Position numbers and translations under genes: made by a program. A DNA stretch of 64,000 nucleotides, from positions 1 through 64,000 of the forward strand of contig NZ_ABCP01000001.1 of assembly GCF_000170835.1 (NCBI RefSeq), written 5' to 3'. A model generated the notes under the pieces. The model saw only the letters and a program-made list of their open reading frames with translations, ran no database searches and was not told the DNA's origin. Source of the DNA: Marinobacter algicola DG893. GTDB taxonomy: Bacteria > Pseudomonadota > Gammaproteobacteria > Pseudomonadales > Oleiphilaceae. Numbering within the stretch: position 1 is the first letter of the stretch; each line of letters starts with the position of its first letter. This document shows positions 17,550 through 27,767 of this stretch, in pieces.

Positions 17550-17861
17550 CTACAGTGCTTCCATACGAAACACCTCGTAGGCGGGCTCTTCGTATGGGTG
17601 CGCCTGCTTCAACGCTTGAAGTGCCGCCTGAATAAGGTCGTCCTTACACACCAACTCAACGCGGAACTCGTCTACCCGCTCAATTTCCCCGGTCTGACCC
17701 AGAAAAGGCTTACTGCCAGCAAGCGGACGAAACTGTCCCTGACCTTTGCATTGCCAGGCGCAGCAATCGTAATCACCGATACGCCCGGCACCCACTTCAA
17801 AAAGAGCGCTTTTGGTCGTTTCAAGATGACTCTCAGGAACGAAATAACACATCTTGTACAT
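17550..17861 (-). CDS. Free-standing NIF3/YqfO-like domain protein
   Basis: This 103-residue protein corresponds to the small PII/CutA-like domain that is inserted in longer NIF3 (YqfO) proteins, here encoded alone. It contains YFVPESHLETTKSALFEVGAG near the start and the terminal HPYEEPAYEV motif typical of the family. A GGGAGGA site precedes the ATG. It is convergent with the zinc-ribbon Nudix gene, with 20 bases between them. The family binds metals or ligands in trimers, but the biochemical role of the solo form is not established. Confidence 0.8.
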   Translation of the reverse strand: MYKMCYFVPESHLETTKSALFEVGAGRIGDYDCCAWQCKGQGQFRPLAGSKPFLGQTGEIERVDEFRVELVCKDDLIQAALQALKQAHPYEEPAYEVFRMEAL

Positions 17862-18250
17862 TCGTCAGATCCTCCCTTTAACACCGTTGGTTCAGAATAG
17901 AATCAGACCATTCCGACACCCTTCCAACGGATAAATTTTGTACAGATTAAGCATTTAGCCACTTACCCACAGAATCTGTGGATAACTCTGGGGAAAGTTT
18001 TTGGGAACGTGCCCCCATCCCCCGGAATTACTGCACTTTCGTTAAATTGGCGACAAATTCACCTACTTAATTATTTCTTTATATTTCAACTAGTTATAGT
18101 TGTCGAACAAAAAATGAACCTAAACCCAGTGCTTTGTACACATTGCACACAGCCTGGCACCAGGAATGTGCATAAACCGTTTGAGTCAAGGGGATTTTCG
18201 CACTTATAAACAAAAATTTCCCTTGAAAATCCTTGGAAACTCCCGTCACC
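17862..18250. other. Intergenic region with paired DnaA boxes and AT-rich stretch
   Basis: No gene is credible here. At 17977-17985 there is a perfect DnaA box in reverse (TGTGGATAA), and at 17963-17971 a one-mismatch box (TTACCCACA) in the opposite sense. Together they form a 23-base near-palindrome. An AT-rich stretch follows at about 18065-18115. A further imperfect inverted repeat (GGATTTTC at 18192-18199 with GAAAATCC at 18225-18232) lies before the purL terminator. The function is unknown. Confidence 0.4.
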
Positions 18251-18312
18251 AAAAACAAAAAAGCCGGCCCGGGATGAGTCACCTTTATGGTGCGTCCCGG
18301 GCCGGCCTCTTT
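18251..18312 (-). terminator. Rho-independent terminator of purL
   Basis: Read on the minus strand just past the purL stop, a perfect 12-base GC-rich stem (GCCGGCCCGGGA paired with TCCCGGGCCGGC) encloses a 20-base loop that itself can form a small CACC/GGTG hairpin. It is followed by TTTTTTGTTTTT. This is a strong intrinsic terminator for leftward transcription. Confidence 0.92.
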
Positions 18313-18327
18313 AGCTCAGGCTATGGC

Positions 18328-21300
18328 CTAGCTGAACCAACGCCTCGCATTACGGAACATCCGAATCCATGGCGCATCTTCACCCCAATCGGCAGGGTGC
18401 CACGAAAGCTGGGAGGTTCTGAATACCCGCTCGGGATGGGGCATCAGGATAGTGACCCGTCCATCCCGTGTGGTAACACCGGTTATGCCCGCCTCAGACC
18501 CGTTGGGGTTCCATGGGTAACGTGTGGTGACCTCACCGCGGTTATCCACGTAGCGTAGCGCAATCAGTTCGCTATCACTCAATTGGTCTGCAGACGTTCC
18601 AGCCGGGAACTCAGCCCTGCCCTCACCATGGGCAACCGCTATCGGCATTCTGGAGCCGGCCATGCCCTCCATGAAAGCCGACGGAGAAGGGGGCACCTCC
18701 GCCATCACCAACCGGGCTTCGAACTGCTCCGACTGATTTCGTACGAAGCGCGGCCAGCCTTCGCTACCGGGAATCAGTTCGTGCAGGTTGGACAACATCT
18801 GACAACCATTACAAACGCCCAGCGCCAAGGTGTCCTGACGGTTGAAGAATGCGGCAAACTGATCACGAACCCGATCATTGAACAGGATGGACTTGGCCCA
18901 GCCCTCACCTGCACCCAGAACATCCCCATAAGAGAAGCCACCACAGGCTACCAGGCTGTTGAACCCTTCCAGGGAAACCCGGCCGGAGAGCAGGTCACTC
19001 ATGTGAACATCCACGGACTCGAAGCCGGCACGGTCAAAGGCGGCGGCCATTTCAACCTGTCCATTAACACCCTGCTCCCGCAACACCGCCACTCGGGGCT
19101 TGGCCCCTTTGTTGATGTACGGCGCGGAAATATCGTCGTTGATGTCAAACGTCAGTTCCGCGTGAAGCCCCGGGTCACTGCTGTCCAGCAGATTGTCGAA
19201 CTCCTCCTGAGCGCAATCAGCGTTGTCACGGAGCGATTGCACGCGATAGCTGGTTTCCGCCCAAAGACGCTGTAGATCCGCTCGCGGCCGGGATATAACC
19301 GACTGCCCTTCAAAGGTATAGCGGATGTGGTCGTCCTGGTTGACGGTACCGATCACCGAAGTGTGGTCACCAAGACCCGCGGCCGAAAACTGCTGCAGTA
19401 CAAACCCGGTATCCTCTCGACGAACCTGGATCACGGCGCCAAGCTCCTCATTAAAGAGCTCACGAGCGAACTGGGATGCATCTTCCGCAAGGCCATCCAG
19501 TTTGATGTCGACACCGGTGTGCCCGGCAAAACTCATCTCAGCCAGGGTTACGAACAGGCCACCATCCGAACGGTCATGGTACGCCAACAGCTTGTTGTCT
19601 GCGTTCAGGCCCTGGATAACCGCGAAAAATGCCTTGATGTCTTCCGGGTCATCCAGATCCGGCGCGACCGCACCCACCTGCCGGTAGACCTGCGCCAGTG
19701 CGGAACCACCCAGGCGGTTCTGTCCTGCCGCAAGATCGACCAGAATCAGGTCCGTCTCCCCGGTATCGGTGGCCAACTGAGGGGTCAATGTCCTATCCAC
19801 ATCCGTCACCGGTGCGAAACCGCTGATGATGAGCGACAAGGGTGCCGTAACACTCTTTTGTTCGCCGCCATCCTCTTCCCAGACCGTCTTCATGGACATG
19901 GAATCCTTGCCCACCGGAATGGTGATACCCAGTGCAGGACAAAGTTCCATACCAACCGCGCGAACGGTTTCGTAGAGGTTCTCGTCTTCACCTGGATGCC
20001 CTGCCGCAGCCATCCAGTTGGCGGACAGCCGAATATCCGACAGTTTGGCGACGGGGGCGGCCGCCAGGTTGGTAATCACCTCACCCACTGCCATGCGTCC
20101 GGATGCAGGCGCATCGATAACCGCAACCGGCGTGCGCTCCCCCATAGCCATGGCTTCGCCAGTCTTCACATCAAAAGACGACGAGGTAACCGCCACATCA
20201 CTGACAGGCACCTGCCATGGGCCCGCCATTTGGTCACGCGCGACAAGCCCCGTGATGGTCCGGTCACCAATGGTGATCAGAAAACTCTTGGAACCCACCG
20301 ACGGCAGCCTCAGAACACGGCTTACCGCATCGTTCAGATCAATCTTTGTGGAATCAAAAATAGGCTTGGTGAATGAGGAGCGTGACACGCTGCGGTGCAT
20401 GCGGGGCGGCTTGCCGAACAGCACGTCCATCGGCAAATCAACAGGGCGGTCGTCGAAATAGGAATCCCCGAGTTCGAGATGGTGGGCCTCGGTCGCTTCA
20501 CCAATCACCGCATAAGGGCAGCGCTCACGGCGGCACAGAGCATCAAACTGTTCCAGGTTTTCCGGCGCCACGGCCATCACGTAACGTTCCTGGGACTCGT
20601 TGCACCAGATTTCCAGGGGCGACATGCCAGGCTCGTCACTGGGAATGTCACGCAGTTCGAAACGGCCGCCGCGGCCACCGTCCTTGACCAGCTCCGGCAT
20701 GGCGTTGGAAAGGCCGCCTGCCCCAACGTCATGAATAAAGCATATGGGATTGTCGTCGCCCATTTGCCAGCACCGGTCAATCACCTCCTGGCAGCGACGT
20801 TCCATTTCCGGGTTATCCCGCTGCACTGACGCAAAATCCAGGTTCTCGTTGCTGGAACCGGAATCCATGGACGATGCAGCACCGCCACCCAGACCAATCA
20901 ACATGGACGGTCCACCCAGGACGATCAACTTGGCACCAACCGGAATATTGCCTTTCTCCACATGGCTCGCCCGGATATTACCCAGGCCGCCAGCGATCAT
21001 GATGGGTTTGTGATAGCCACGCACCTCTTCGCCACCGGCACCCGGCACCGCTTCCTCGAAGGTCCGGAAATAGCCGGCGAGATTGGGACGGCCGAATTCA
21101 TTGTTGAAGGCAGCGCCACCAATCGGACCTTCAATCATGATGTCCAGGGGAGAGGCAATCCGTTCCGGCTTACCGTAACCGATCTCCCAGGGCTGCGGGT
21201 CATCGGGAAGATTAAGGTTGGACACGGTGAACCCGCTAAGGCCCGCCTTTGGCTTGGAGCCACGCCCGGTTGCCCCTTCATCACGGATCTCACCACCAGA

Positions 21301-22233
21301 ACCGGTTGCAGCACCGGCCGCCGGCGCTATCGCGGTCGGATGGTTGTGGGTTTCCACTTTCATCAGGATATGGATATCTTCCTCATGATAGCGATAAACA
21401 CCGGTTTCCGGCTCAGGGAAGAAACGCCCCCCACGGCTGCCGGCAATGACCGACGCATTGTCCTTATAAGCGGAAAGCACGCCCTCGCTGTTCATCTCGA
21501 AGGTATTGCGAATCATCGCAAACAGGGATTTTTCCTGCCCTTCGCCGTCAATATCCCAGGAGGCGTTGAATATCTTGTGGCGGCAATGTTCCGAGTTGGC
21601 CTGCGCGAACATCATCAACTCAACGTCGGTGGGATCACGCTCCAGGTCCGAGAAAGACTTTACCAGGTAATCGATCTCGTCTTCCGCCAGCGCCAGGCCC
21701 AGTGAACGATTGGCATCTACCAGTGCCTGCCGCCCGCCAGAGAGCACCGGAACCCGGTTAAGGGTGCGCGGCTCGTCGGTATGGAACAACAATTCCGCAC
21801 CGCCCATCTCGTGGAAGACTTTCTGGGTCATGCGATCGTGGAGCAACGCCGCAATCTTCTCCCGCTGCTCGAGGCCCAGCTTGCGGTTGGCTTTCACGTA
21901 ATAGGCGATACCCCGCTCAATCCGACGAATCTGCCGCAGGCCACAGTTGCGGGCGATGTCCGTCGCCTTGCTTGACCAGGGTGAAAGCGTACCGGGGCGC
22001 GGAACCACCAGGAAAAGGACGCCATCAGGTTCCTCGGCGGGAACGCTGGGACCGTATGTCAACAGGCGATCAAGTACTGCCTGATCGGATTCGGACAGCG
22101 GGAACTCAAGATCCGTGAAGTGCATGAACTCGGCATACACATGTTCCACCGCAGGCACGACGTCCTGGATGCGGGTATACAGCTTGCGGGAACGAAAGGG
22201 CGAGAGCGCGGGAGCGCCGCGAAGTTCAAGCAT
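18328..22233 (-). CDS. purL: Phosphoribosylformylglycinamidine synthase PurL
   Basis: This is the large single-chain FGAM synthase of purine biosynthesis, converting FGAR, ATP and glutamine to FGAM in the cytosol. The 1301 residues match the gammaproteobacterial form (about 1295). The order is an N-terminal PurS-like domain starting [13 protein letters not shown], a linker, two ATP-binding halves and a C-terminal class I glutaminase with the nucleophile Cys in [10 protein letters not shown]. The ATG at 22233 was chosen because homologues begin there; the frame continues upstream for 42 codons with unrelated sequence. The gene stands alone and ends in a strong terminator. Confidence 0.96.
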   Translation of the reverse strand: MLELRGAPALSPFRSRKLYTRIQDVVPAVEHVYAEFMHFTDLEFPLSESDQAVLDRLLTYGPSVPAEEPDGVLFLVVPRPGTLSPWSSKATDIARNCGLRQIRRIERGIAYYVKANRKLGLEQREKIAALLHDRMTQKVFHEMGGAELLFHTDEPRTLNRVPVLSGGRQALVDANRSLGLALAEDEIDYLVKSFSDLERDPTDVELMMFAQANSEHCRHKIFNASWDIDGEGQEKSLFAMIRNTFEMNSEGVLSAYKDNASVIAGSRGGRFFPEPETGVYRYHEEDIHILMKVETHNHPTAIAPAAGAATGSGGEIRDEGATGRGSKPKAGLSGFTVSNLNLPDDPQPWEIGYGKPERIASPLDIMIEGPIGGAAFNNEFGRPNLAGYFRTFEEAVPGAGGEEVRGYHKPIMIAGGLGNIRASHVEKGNIPVGAKLIVLGGPSMLIGLGGGAASSMDSGSSNENLDFASVQRDNPEMERRCQEVIDRCWQMGDDNPICFIHDVGAGGLSNAMPELVKDGGRGGRFELRDIPSDEPGMSPLEIWCNESQERYVMAVAPENLEQFDALCRRERCPYAVIGEATEAHHLELGDSYFDDRPVDLPMDVLFGKPPRMHRSVSRSSFTKPIFDSTKIDLNDAVSRVLRLPSVGSKSFLITIGDRTITGLVARDQMAGPWQVPVSDVAVTSSSFDVKTGEAMAMGERTPVAVIDAPASGRMAVGEVITNLAAAPVAKLSDIRLSANWMAAAGHPGEDENLYETVRAVGMELCPALGITIPVGKDSMSMKTVWEEDGGEQKSVTAPLSLIISGFAPVTDVDRTLTPQLATDTGETDLILVDLAAGQNRLGGSALAQVYRQVGAVAPDLDDPEDIKAFFAVIQGLNADNKLLAYHDRSDGGLFVTLAEMSFAGHTGVDIKLDGLAEDASQFARELFNEELGAVIQVRREDTGFVLQQFSAAGLGDHTSVIGTVNQDDHIRYTFEGQSVISRPRADLQRLWAETSYRVQSLRDNADCAQEEFDNLLDSSDPGLHAELTFDINDDISAPYINKGAKPRVAVLREQGVNGQVEMAAAFDRAGFESVDVHMSDLLSGRVSLEGFNSLVACGGFSYGDVLGAGEGWAKSILFNDRVRDQFAAFFNRQDTLALGVCNGCQMLSNLHELIPGSEGWPRFVRNQSEQFEARLVMAEVPPSPSAFMEGMAGSRMPIAVAHGEGRAEFPAGTSADQLSDSELIALRYVDNRGEVTTRYPWNPNGSEAGITGVTTRDGRVTILMPHPERVFRTSQLSWHPADWGEDAPWIRMFRNARRWFS

Positions 22234-22645
22234 GATCAAAACCTGTACGCGCGAGACTGGGAGCCGGTGCAGCATCCTGTGTTCCGTATCGACGGAGTAC
22301 AAGGTAAACAGGAAAAGGCCGGCCATCTGAAAGGCCGCAATGATACTTGAAACACGCACCGGGATACAGCGTCAAAAGGTTATAAACCGACCGCTATAAT
22401 TTACATTGTTTTGCACATTAACTGAGCAGATTCATTGACCACCCCGGTATGACCGGGGATCATTACAGATGAGCCAGGGAGGCTCCGTATTGAGTGAACA
22501 TCGGTTAAACTCTCCAAAGCTGTGCTGGCATGCCACTTGCTGCTTTTTAGTAACGCAAGACGTGCCAGCGAGGTAGCAGGGAGTGATCGGACACCAGGGG
22601 ATATACCGTAACACTCAGCGTCCTGCATCAAGGGAGTTCAGGAAT
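22234..22645. other. Intergenic region purL/mltF with several hairpins
   Basis: The region between the divergent purL and mltF genes has no credible coding frame. A TATAAT box lies at 22395-22400 in plus orientation, without a good -35. Downstream of it come three consecutive inverted repeats. They are 22442-22458 (CCCCGGT-ATG-ACCGGGG), 22471-22485 (GAGCC-AGGGA-GGCTC), and 22524-22569 (GCTGGCA/TGCCAGC plus CTTGC/GCAAG around a T-rich loop). It could be a structured 5' leader of mltF or a small RNA. Confidence 0.4.
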
Positions 22646-24163
22646 TTGCCTAAAAACCGTCGTCAGCCGTACATGGCCATCGCGAAATACACCTGCCTAC
22701 TGTCAATAATCCTGACAGTTGCAGGATGCTCAAGGCCAAGCACTCTCCAGGAAATTCGTTCCGAGGGTGTGCTCCACGTTATCACCCGGAATGCGCCATC
22801 GGTTTATTTTGAAGGCCGTGATGGCCCCACTGGTTATGACTACGAACTAGCGCGCCTGTTCGCAGAGGACCTGGGCGTTGAGCTTAAGGTACGCGTTGCG
22901 AAGGACAACACCAGCGTGCTGTCGATACTCGATCAGGACTACGCCCACATCGGTCTGGCAGGGCTGTCCTCGCGCCCCGATTTCCAGCAGCGCTACCAGA
23001 AGGTTGCCAACGGCATCGAAGCCGAATCCGTGGTGGTTTATAACCGCGAAGTTGACCGCCCGGAATCCCTGGAGGATCTTGAGGGGCAGACTATCCATCT
23101 GGTGGCGGACAGCAATCACGAACACCAACTGGAACAGTTCAGCGCCAACAACAGCGGCCTGAAGTGGACCATGCACGCCGGCCTGGACGCGGCTGGCATC
23201 CTCTCGCGGGTGGAATCCGGCGAGTTCCCGCTGGCCATCGTATCCTCCAACGAGCTCGAGCTGAACCAGGTATTCTTCCCGATGGTCAAGAGCGCATTCA
23301 GTCTCGGCGAGCCCGAACCATTACTGTGGCTCTTTCCCAGCGAGCAGGACCAGAGCCTGGCAAATGCCGCCGAACAGTTTATTCAGGAGCTGCGGGAAGA
23401 TGGCACCCTGGCGCATATTTCCGAGCGGTTCTATGGTCACCTCGACCGCCTGGACTATGTTGGCGCGCGGACCTTTGTTCATCACGTAGAAAACCGCCTG
23501 CCCAAATACGAAAGCCTGTTTCGCGATTACGCCAAGACCTACGAACTGGACTGGCGACTGCTGGCCGCCATGGGCTACCAGGAATCCCACTGGCGGCCCA
23601 ATGCTGTCTCGCCTACCGGTGTTCGCGGCCTGATGATGTTAACGCGCAACACAGCGAGCCATATCGGCATCAATAATCGTCTCGATGCCGAGGAAAGCAT
23701 CCAGGGTGGCGCAAAATATTTCACCATCGTGCACAGCCGGGTCCCTGATCGCATTCCCGAACCGGACCGGACCTGGTTTGCCCTCGCCTCCTACAACGTT
23801 GGCTGGGGCCATGTGGAAGATGCCCGCAGGCTGACCGAGGGTGCCGGCAAAAACCCTGACCGCTGGATGGACGTCAAGGAATTCCTGCCACTGCTGGCCC
23901 AGAAGGAATGGTATTCCAAGACGCGGTTTGGCTATGCCAGGGGGCACGAGCCGGTAATCTACGTTCAGAATATACGCCGCTACTACGATTTCCTGGCCTG
24001 GCTCACGGAGCCCGCGAAGGTAGCGGAAACTGACGAAACGCCCTGGTTCAAAGAGCTGGAGGGTATGGAAAAGATCGTCGGGCCTGTCGATGGCAAGGAA
24101 AGCAACAGCGACATCAGGGCGTCGTTGCCAGAGGAATTCGGCTTCATTCCACCAACGCTATAG
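22646..24163 (+). CDS. mltF: Membrane-bound lytic murein transglycosylase F
   Basis: This enzyme cleaves the MurNAc-GlcNAc bond of peptidoglycan, forming 1,6-anhydro products, and is tethered to the outer membrane. It has a lipoprotein signal with lipobox LTVAGC, a periplasmic solute-binding-type domain (about 30-255) and a C-terminal SLT domain with the catalytic Glu in GYQESHWRPNAVSPTGVRGLMML. A TTG start at 22646 is proposed because GGGAG and AGGA motifs lie directly upstream. The first in-frame ATG nearby (22673) has no ribosome site. The protein is 505 residues from TTG. It overlaps the convergent recX gene by six bases. Confidence 0.9.
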   Translation: MPKNRRQPYMAIAKYTCLLSIILTVAGCSRPSTLQEIRSEGVLHVITRNAPSVYFEGRDGPTGYDYELARLFAEDLGVELKVRVAKDNTSVLSILDQDYAHIGLAGLSSRPDFQQRYQKVANGIEAESVVVYNREVDRPESLEDLEGQTIHLVADSNHEHQLEQFSANNSGLKWTMHAGLDAAGILSRVESGEFPLAIVSSNELELNQVFFPMVKSAFSLGEPEPLLWLFPSEQDQSLANAAEQFIQELREDGTLAHISERFYGHLDRLDYVGARTFVHHVENRLPKYESLFRDYAKTYELDWRLLAAMGYQESHWRPNAVSPTGVRGLMMLTRNTASHIGINNRLDAEESIQGGAKYFTIVHSRVPDRIPEPDRTWFALASYNVGWGHVEDARRLTEGAGKNPDRWMDVKEFLPLLAQKEWYSKTRFGYARGHEPVIYVQNIRRYYDFLAWLTEPAKVAETDETPWFKELEGMEKIVGPVDGKESNSDIRASLPEEFGFIPPTL

Positions 24164-24625
24164 CCGTTGCTCAAGCGCATTTTCCACGTGCTCGGAGGAA
24201 AACCCCCGACGGGCAAGAAAGCGAGCCTGGCGAGCTTTTTCATCCCAGTCATCGCGGATATCGCTGAGCCCGAACCGCTTCTCCCGAAGCAGCGTCGCCC
24301 GATCGGACCAGTCCGTGTCCTTCATCTCCCGAACGCAGGGCGGCGTCTCCTGGACGCCCCTTTGCTGAAGTTCAGCCTGGATTCTCAGCGGTCCATAGCC
24401 CAGATCCATCCGCTGCCGGGCGTAGACTTCCGCGAATCGCTCATCACTCAACCAACCTTCGGCTTCATAGTCGTCCAGAACCCGCTCGATGATATCCGCT
24501 TCGATCTTCCTCTGCCTAAGCTTCAGAGCAAGTTCCAGGCGGCTATGTTCCCGCCTGGCCAGCAGTCGTAACGCGGCGGAACGCGCCTTGTGGTCCTGAT
24601 CGTCCGGATTTGATGCTTTTCCCAT
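24158..24625 (-). CDS. recX: Regulatory protein RecX
   Basis: RecX binds RecA filaments and limits or modulates recombination and SOS induction. The 155-residue protein is all helical, with the repeated three-helix pattern of the family and the motifs ALRLLARREHSRLELALKL, GWLSDERFAEVYARQRMDLGYGPLRI and ARFLARRGFSSEHVENAL. RecX is often encoded directly behind recA; here it stands alone and converges on mltF. The start at 24625 gives the usual length. Confidence 0.88.
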   Translation of the reverse strand: MGKASNPDDQDHKARSAALRLLARREHSRLELALKLRQRKIEADIIERVLDDYEAEGWLSDERFAEVYARQRMDLGYGPLRIQAELQQRGVQETPPCVREMKDTDWSDRATLLREKRFGLSDIRDDWDEKARQARFLARRGFSSEHVENALEQRL

Positions 24626-24678
24626 TCAGACTCTTCCCGCAAATGCCGACAAAACGCTAGACTAGCCCCCACCTAATA

Positions 24679-24713
24679 CAGCTGATCGTTCAATTCCATG
24701 GATCGATCAGCTG
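24679..24713. repeat. Inverted repeat upstream of the DUF349 gene
   Basis: Perfect 10-base arms (CAGCTGATCG and CGATCAGCTG) are separated by 15 bases, about 100 bases before the DUF349 gene start and just upstream of recX. It could be an operator for either divergent gene or a hairpin in the leader. There is no T-run that would make it a terminator. Confidence 0.45.
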
Positions 24714-24810
24714 ACGTACCCGGCATCCGGAGCTCCGGACAACGCCGATGGCTGGTGCCTGCTTACTTTGCCGGCACCGGGAACTGGTTTCAATATCAAA
24801 GGACAACCCC

Positions 24811-27276
24811 ATGGCCGCATTCATCCAGAAACTGTTTGGAAATCGCAAGGCAACCGCGACTGCCGTTACCGCTCGTAAGGAAGCCACGAAAGAAGAGGCC
24901 GACAGAACAAGCAGGCAGGATGACCAGCGAGAGCTACAGGCAAAAGCACTGAAAGCCAACCCGACCGAAAGCGAACTCGAGGAGCTGGCCATTGGCGGCC
25001 TGACAGCAGGTATACGCAGCGAGGCCGCGGAAGCACTTACAGAAAAAACCACCCTGCAGCGCGTCCAGAAGCTTGCCAAAGGCAAGGACAAAAGGGTCTA
25101 TCAAATCGTTCGCCAGAAACTACAACGGATTCGCGACGACGAAGATCGACAACGAAAACTGGCCGAAACCATTCAAACCATCGTGCGTCATGCGGTTGAG
25201 CAGGCACGTAGCGACGACACGAAGTTATTTGAGGCGCGTCTGGACGCCCTCCTTCAGAAATGGGCCGATGTGGAAACCCAGGCTTCACAGGAACAAACCA
25301 CGGAGTTCCTGCAGGCTGTTCACCAATGCCGCGAACGACTGCGCGAGATGCAGGCCGAAAAGGATCAGCTCAAGCATCAGCAAGAGCAAAAGAGCCAACG
25401 GGCGGAAACGCTGTCCTTGTTGGAAGACACCCTTGAAGAACTGAAACATCAGGATCCGGACCTGGAACCCTCCCTGGCCTCCCTGGATGCCTTGCAGAAA
25501 ACCCAGGAGAACCGCTGGCTGGAAGCCACCCGGGACACCCAGGTGGAGAAACAGGAACAGAAAATCTACGAGAACCTGATGCAGTTGCTGCGGAGTTATA
25601 TATCCGCAGTCAAGCGCCTCGGCCAGCACCGCGACGAGATCATGGCACTGCAGTCCACCGAAAGCAGTGACACCGATGATAGCAAGCAGACCGATCAAGC
25701 CAGCGTGATACTGGAAACCGTCGACTGGCCTCGCGATTTCAGGCGCCCCACCGTGCTGGACGCTCTGAATCGCCTAGCGGGAAAACCCCGCCCTGCAAAA
25801 ACCAACAAGCCAGACTCGGAAGAACAGAAGGCCTTGGCTGATTCGCTTCGGCAGGTGCTGGATAAGTTGGAGGAAGCTCTCGAAGCCAAGCAGTTGAAGG
25901 AGTCCCGCCAGCACTTCAAGGTCGCACAACAACTCGTAAAAGGCCTTGATCATCGCCACGGCAAATCACTGCAACCACGAATGCACCTGCTCGGCGGCCA
26001 GCTTCGCGAACTGACAGACTGGCAGGGCTTTGCAACGCGCCCGAAACAAGAGTCGCTGTGCGAACAGATGGAGTACCTGGCAAACCAGCCCATGGAACCG
26101 GAAGCCAAGGCTGAGCGCATCAAGGAACTGCAGAACGAGTGGCGGGGTTTAGGAGGCTCTTCTGATCGCGACTTGTGGTCACGGTTCAAGCAGGCATCGG
26201 ATCAGGCCTATGAACCCTGCAAGACCTATTTCTCTGCCAAGTCCGGGCTGAAACAGGCAAACCTGGAAACCCGCAAGACGATTTGCGATCAGTTGGGCAC
26301 ATTCCTAGACAACGCCGACTGGAACAACATTGACTGGAAAGCGGCCGAACGCATACACCAGACCGCACGTGAAGAGTGGAAAGCGGCCTGGCCCGTGGAG
26401 TTTCGTGACAACCGCCCGGTTCAGAAACGGTTCGACGACCTGCTGAAACAGCTTGAGGCGCCGTTGGATACCGAGCGTAAGAAAAACGAAGCCTTTAAAC
26501 AAAGCATTGTTGAGCGAGCGGAAGCCCTGATTGAACACGAGCCCCTGGGCGATGCCATGAGTCAGGCGAAAGCCCTGCAATCAGAGTGGACGAGCATTGG
26601 CATTACCCGACACCGCGAAGACCGAAAACTGTGGCAGGCGTTCCGCAAAGCCTGCGACCAGATCTTCGCACGCAGGGATGCCCGCAAGAATGAGCAGGAA
26701 CAACTAGCCCGCGAGGCGGATGAAAAGGCGGGGCCGGTGCTTGATGCCTGCCAATCGGCGGGCGCCGACAGCAGCCTTGACAGGCTTAAAGAGGCACTGT
26801 CGGAACTTGACTCACTCAGAAACGAGCCATTGTCTGCGGGCAGCAAAGAGCGGCTCAGCCAGGAACGCAGTCGCCTATCAGGGCTGGTTTCGACCCGCCA
26901 GCTACAGGATCAGATAGATACCTGGAAAACTTGGATCAACGCCCAGAGTTCAAGCACCCTGGACAGCGAGGCACTGCCACAGCATTGGGCCGGTCTGGCT
27001 GCCGATGTGGGCCAGCCAGACCCGGTAGAACTGGTGATTCGGGCGGAGATACTGGCGGAAGTGCCGTCACCGGCGGAAGACCAGGGCCGTCGCATGGAAA
27101 TTCAGGTACAACGACTTGCCGAGGGCATGGGCAATGCTTCTTCGGACAGCGACAAATCAAGGCAACTGGAAATGCTGGTTGCCAACTGGTGCGTGGTTCA
27201 ACCAGTGGATGTTGTCAGTGAGCCCCTGGCTGAACGGCTTGGCAAGGCGTTGGAGGCTGTACTGCGCGAGAGCTAA
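24811..27276 (+). CDS. DUF349 domain protein
   Basis: This is an 821-residue, highly charged, mostly helical protein with long coiled-coil stretches. It has repeated DUF349-like units recognisable by phrases such as LQNEWRGLGGSSDRDLWSRFKQASDQAYEPC and LQSEWTSIGITRHREDRKLWQAFRKACDQIFARRD. No signal peptide or membrane segment is seen, so it is probably cytoplasmic. The ATG at 24811, with AAAGGA upstream, was chosen over a start 21 codons earlier that would add a Cys-rich, unrelated tail. The function of the family is not established. Confidence 0.85.
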   Translation: MAAFIQKLFGNRKATATAVTARKEATKEEADRTSRQDDQRELQAKALKANPTESELEELAIGGLTAGIRSEAAEALTEKTTLQRVQKLAKGKDKRVYQIVRQKLQRIRDDEDRQRKLAETIQTIVRHAVEQARSDDTKLFEARLDALLQKWADVETQASQEQTTEFLQAVHQCRERLREMQAEKDQLKHQQEQKSQRAETLSLLEDTLEELKHQDPDLEPSLASLDALQKTQENRWLEATRDTQVEKQEQKIYENLMQLLRSYISAVKRLGQHRDEIMALQSTESSDTDDSKQTDQASVILETVDWPRDFRRPTVLDALNRLAGKPRPAKTNKPDSEEQKALADSLRQVLDKLEEALEAKQLKESRQHFKVAQQLVKGLDHRHGKSLQPRMHLLGGQLRELTDWQGFATRPKQESLCEQMEYLANQPMEPEAKAERIKELQNEWRGLGGSSDRDLWSRFKQASDQAYEPCKTYFSAKSGLKQANLETRKTICDQLGTFLDNADWNNIDWKAAERIHQTAREEWKAAWPVEFRDNRPVQKRFDDLLKQLEAPLDTERKKNEAFKQSIVERAEALIEHEPLGDAMSQAKALQSEWTSIGITRHREDRKLWQAFRKACDQIFARRDARKNEQEQLAREADEKAGPVLDACQSAGADSSLDRLKEALSELDSLRNEPLSAGSKERLSQERSRLSGLVSTRQLQDQIDTWKTWINAQSSSTLDSEALPQHWAGLAADVGQPDPVELVIRAEILAEVPSPAEDQGRRMEIQVQRLAEGMGNASSDSDKSRQLEMLVANWCVVQPVDVVSEPLAERLGKALEAVLRES

Positions 27277-27280
27277 TCGT

Positions 27281-27340
27281 CCCGCTGATGGCTCTTTATT
27301 CGCGCTGATGGCTCTCTATTCACGCTGATGGCTCTTCACA
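27281..27340. repeat. Three tandem 20-bp repeats
   Basis: Three units start at 27281, 27301 and 27321, with the shared core CGCTGATGGCTCT followed by TATT in the first two; the last four bases of the third unit diverge. The repeats cover the 3' end of the comFB gene on the minus strand. The functional TAG stop lies in the middle unit, and the outer unit carries a spare TAA at the equivalent place. This looks like recent slippage duplication at a gene end. Confidence 0.9.
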
Positions 27341-27579
27341 AACTCCCTGGCCTCCCGAACGGCGGTCAGGGCCTGTTTTTTCATGGTATCGAGTTCGCCG
27401 TCGGCGAGATAGAACATCATATCGATGCTGTGTCGGTAGTATTTGGCTGGTAGCCGATTCAGGGCCACACACATCACGTCGGTCAGGTAGTCCGGGCTGT
27501 CACCATCCCCCTTCGTTTCATCAATGGCCTCCGCAACCAGCGGCTCGTAAAAGTTATCGATGGCGTCTCTCAGGGACAT
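27316..27579 (-). CDS. ComFB-family protein
   Basis: This 87-residue protein resembles the late-competence ComFB family. It contains VMCVALNRLPAKYYRHSIDMMFYL, including the conserved Cys and the Leu-Pro-x-x-Tyr stretch, and a short helical tail. In cyanobacteria ComFB-type domains bind cyclic di-nucleotides, and similar proteins occur widely in proteobacteria; a role here in competence or motility is unproven. An AGGAG site precedes the ATG. Its 3' end lies within a 20-bp tandem repeat. Confidence 0.8.
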   Translation of the reverse strand: MSLRDAIDNFYEPLVAEAIDETKGDGDSPDYLTDVMCVALNRLPAKYYRHSIDMMFYLADGELDTMKKQALTAVREAREFVKSHQRE

Positions 27580-27767
27580 CGCCTTGCTCCTGCTTGTGAT
27601 GGGTACCTGTCTACACCATAGAACCCTCCCCAGGAATTGTCATGACCGGATTGAGCAGTTTCGCCAATTCGATTGGCAGTGCTCGTCATTACGCTCACCC
27701 GTCACGACCCGCTATGGTTACCCTTTGCAATGCTATTACTGTGTCAACGACCAACAGAGGACAGGAA

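Noticed and set aside
17963..17985. Chromosomal replication origin
   Set aside because: Only two opposed DnaA boxes are present, without the usual array or the neighbouring dnaA, dnaN or mnmG genes.
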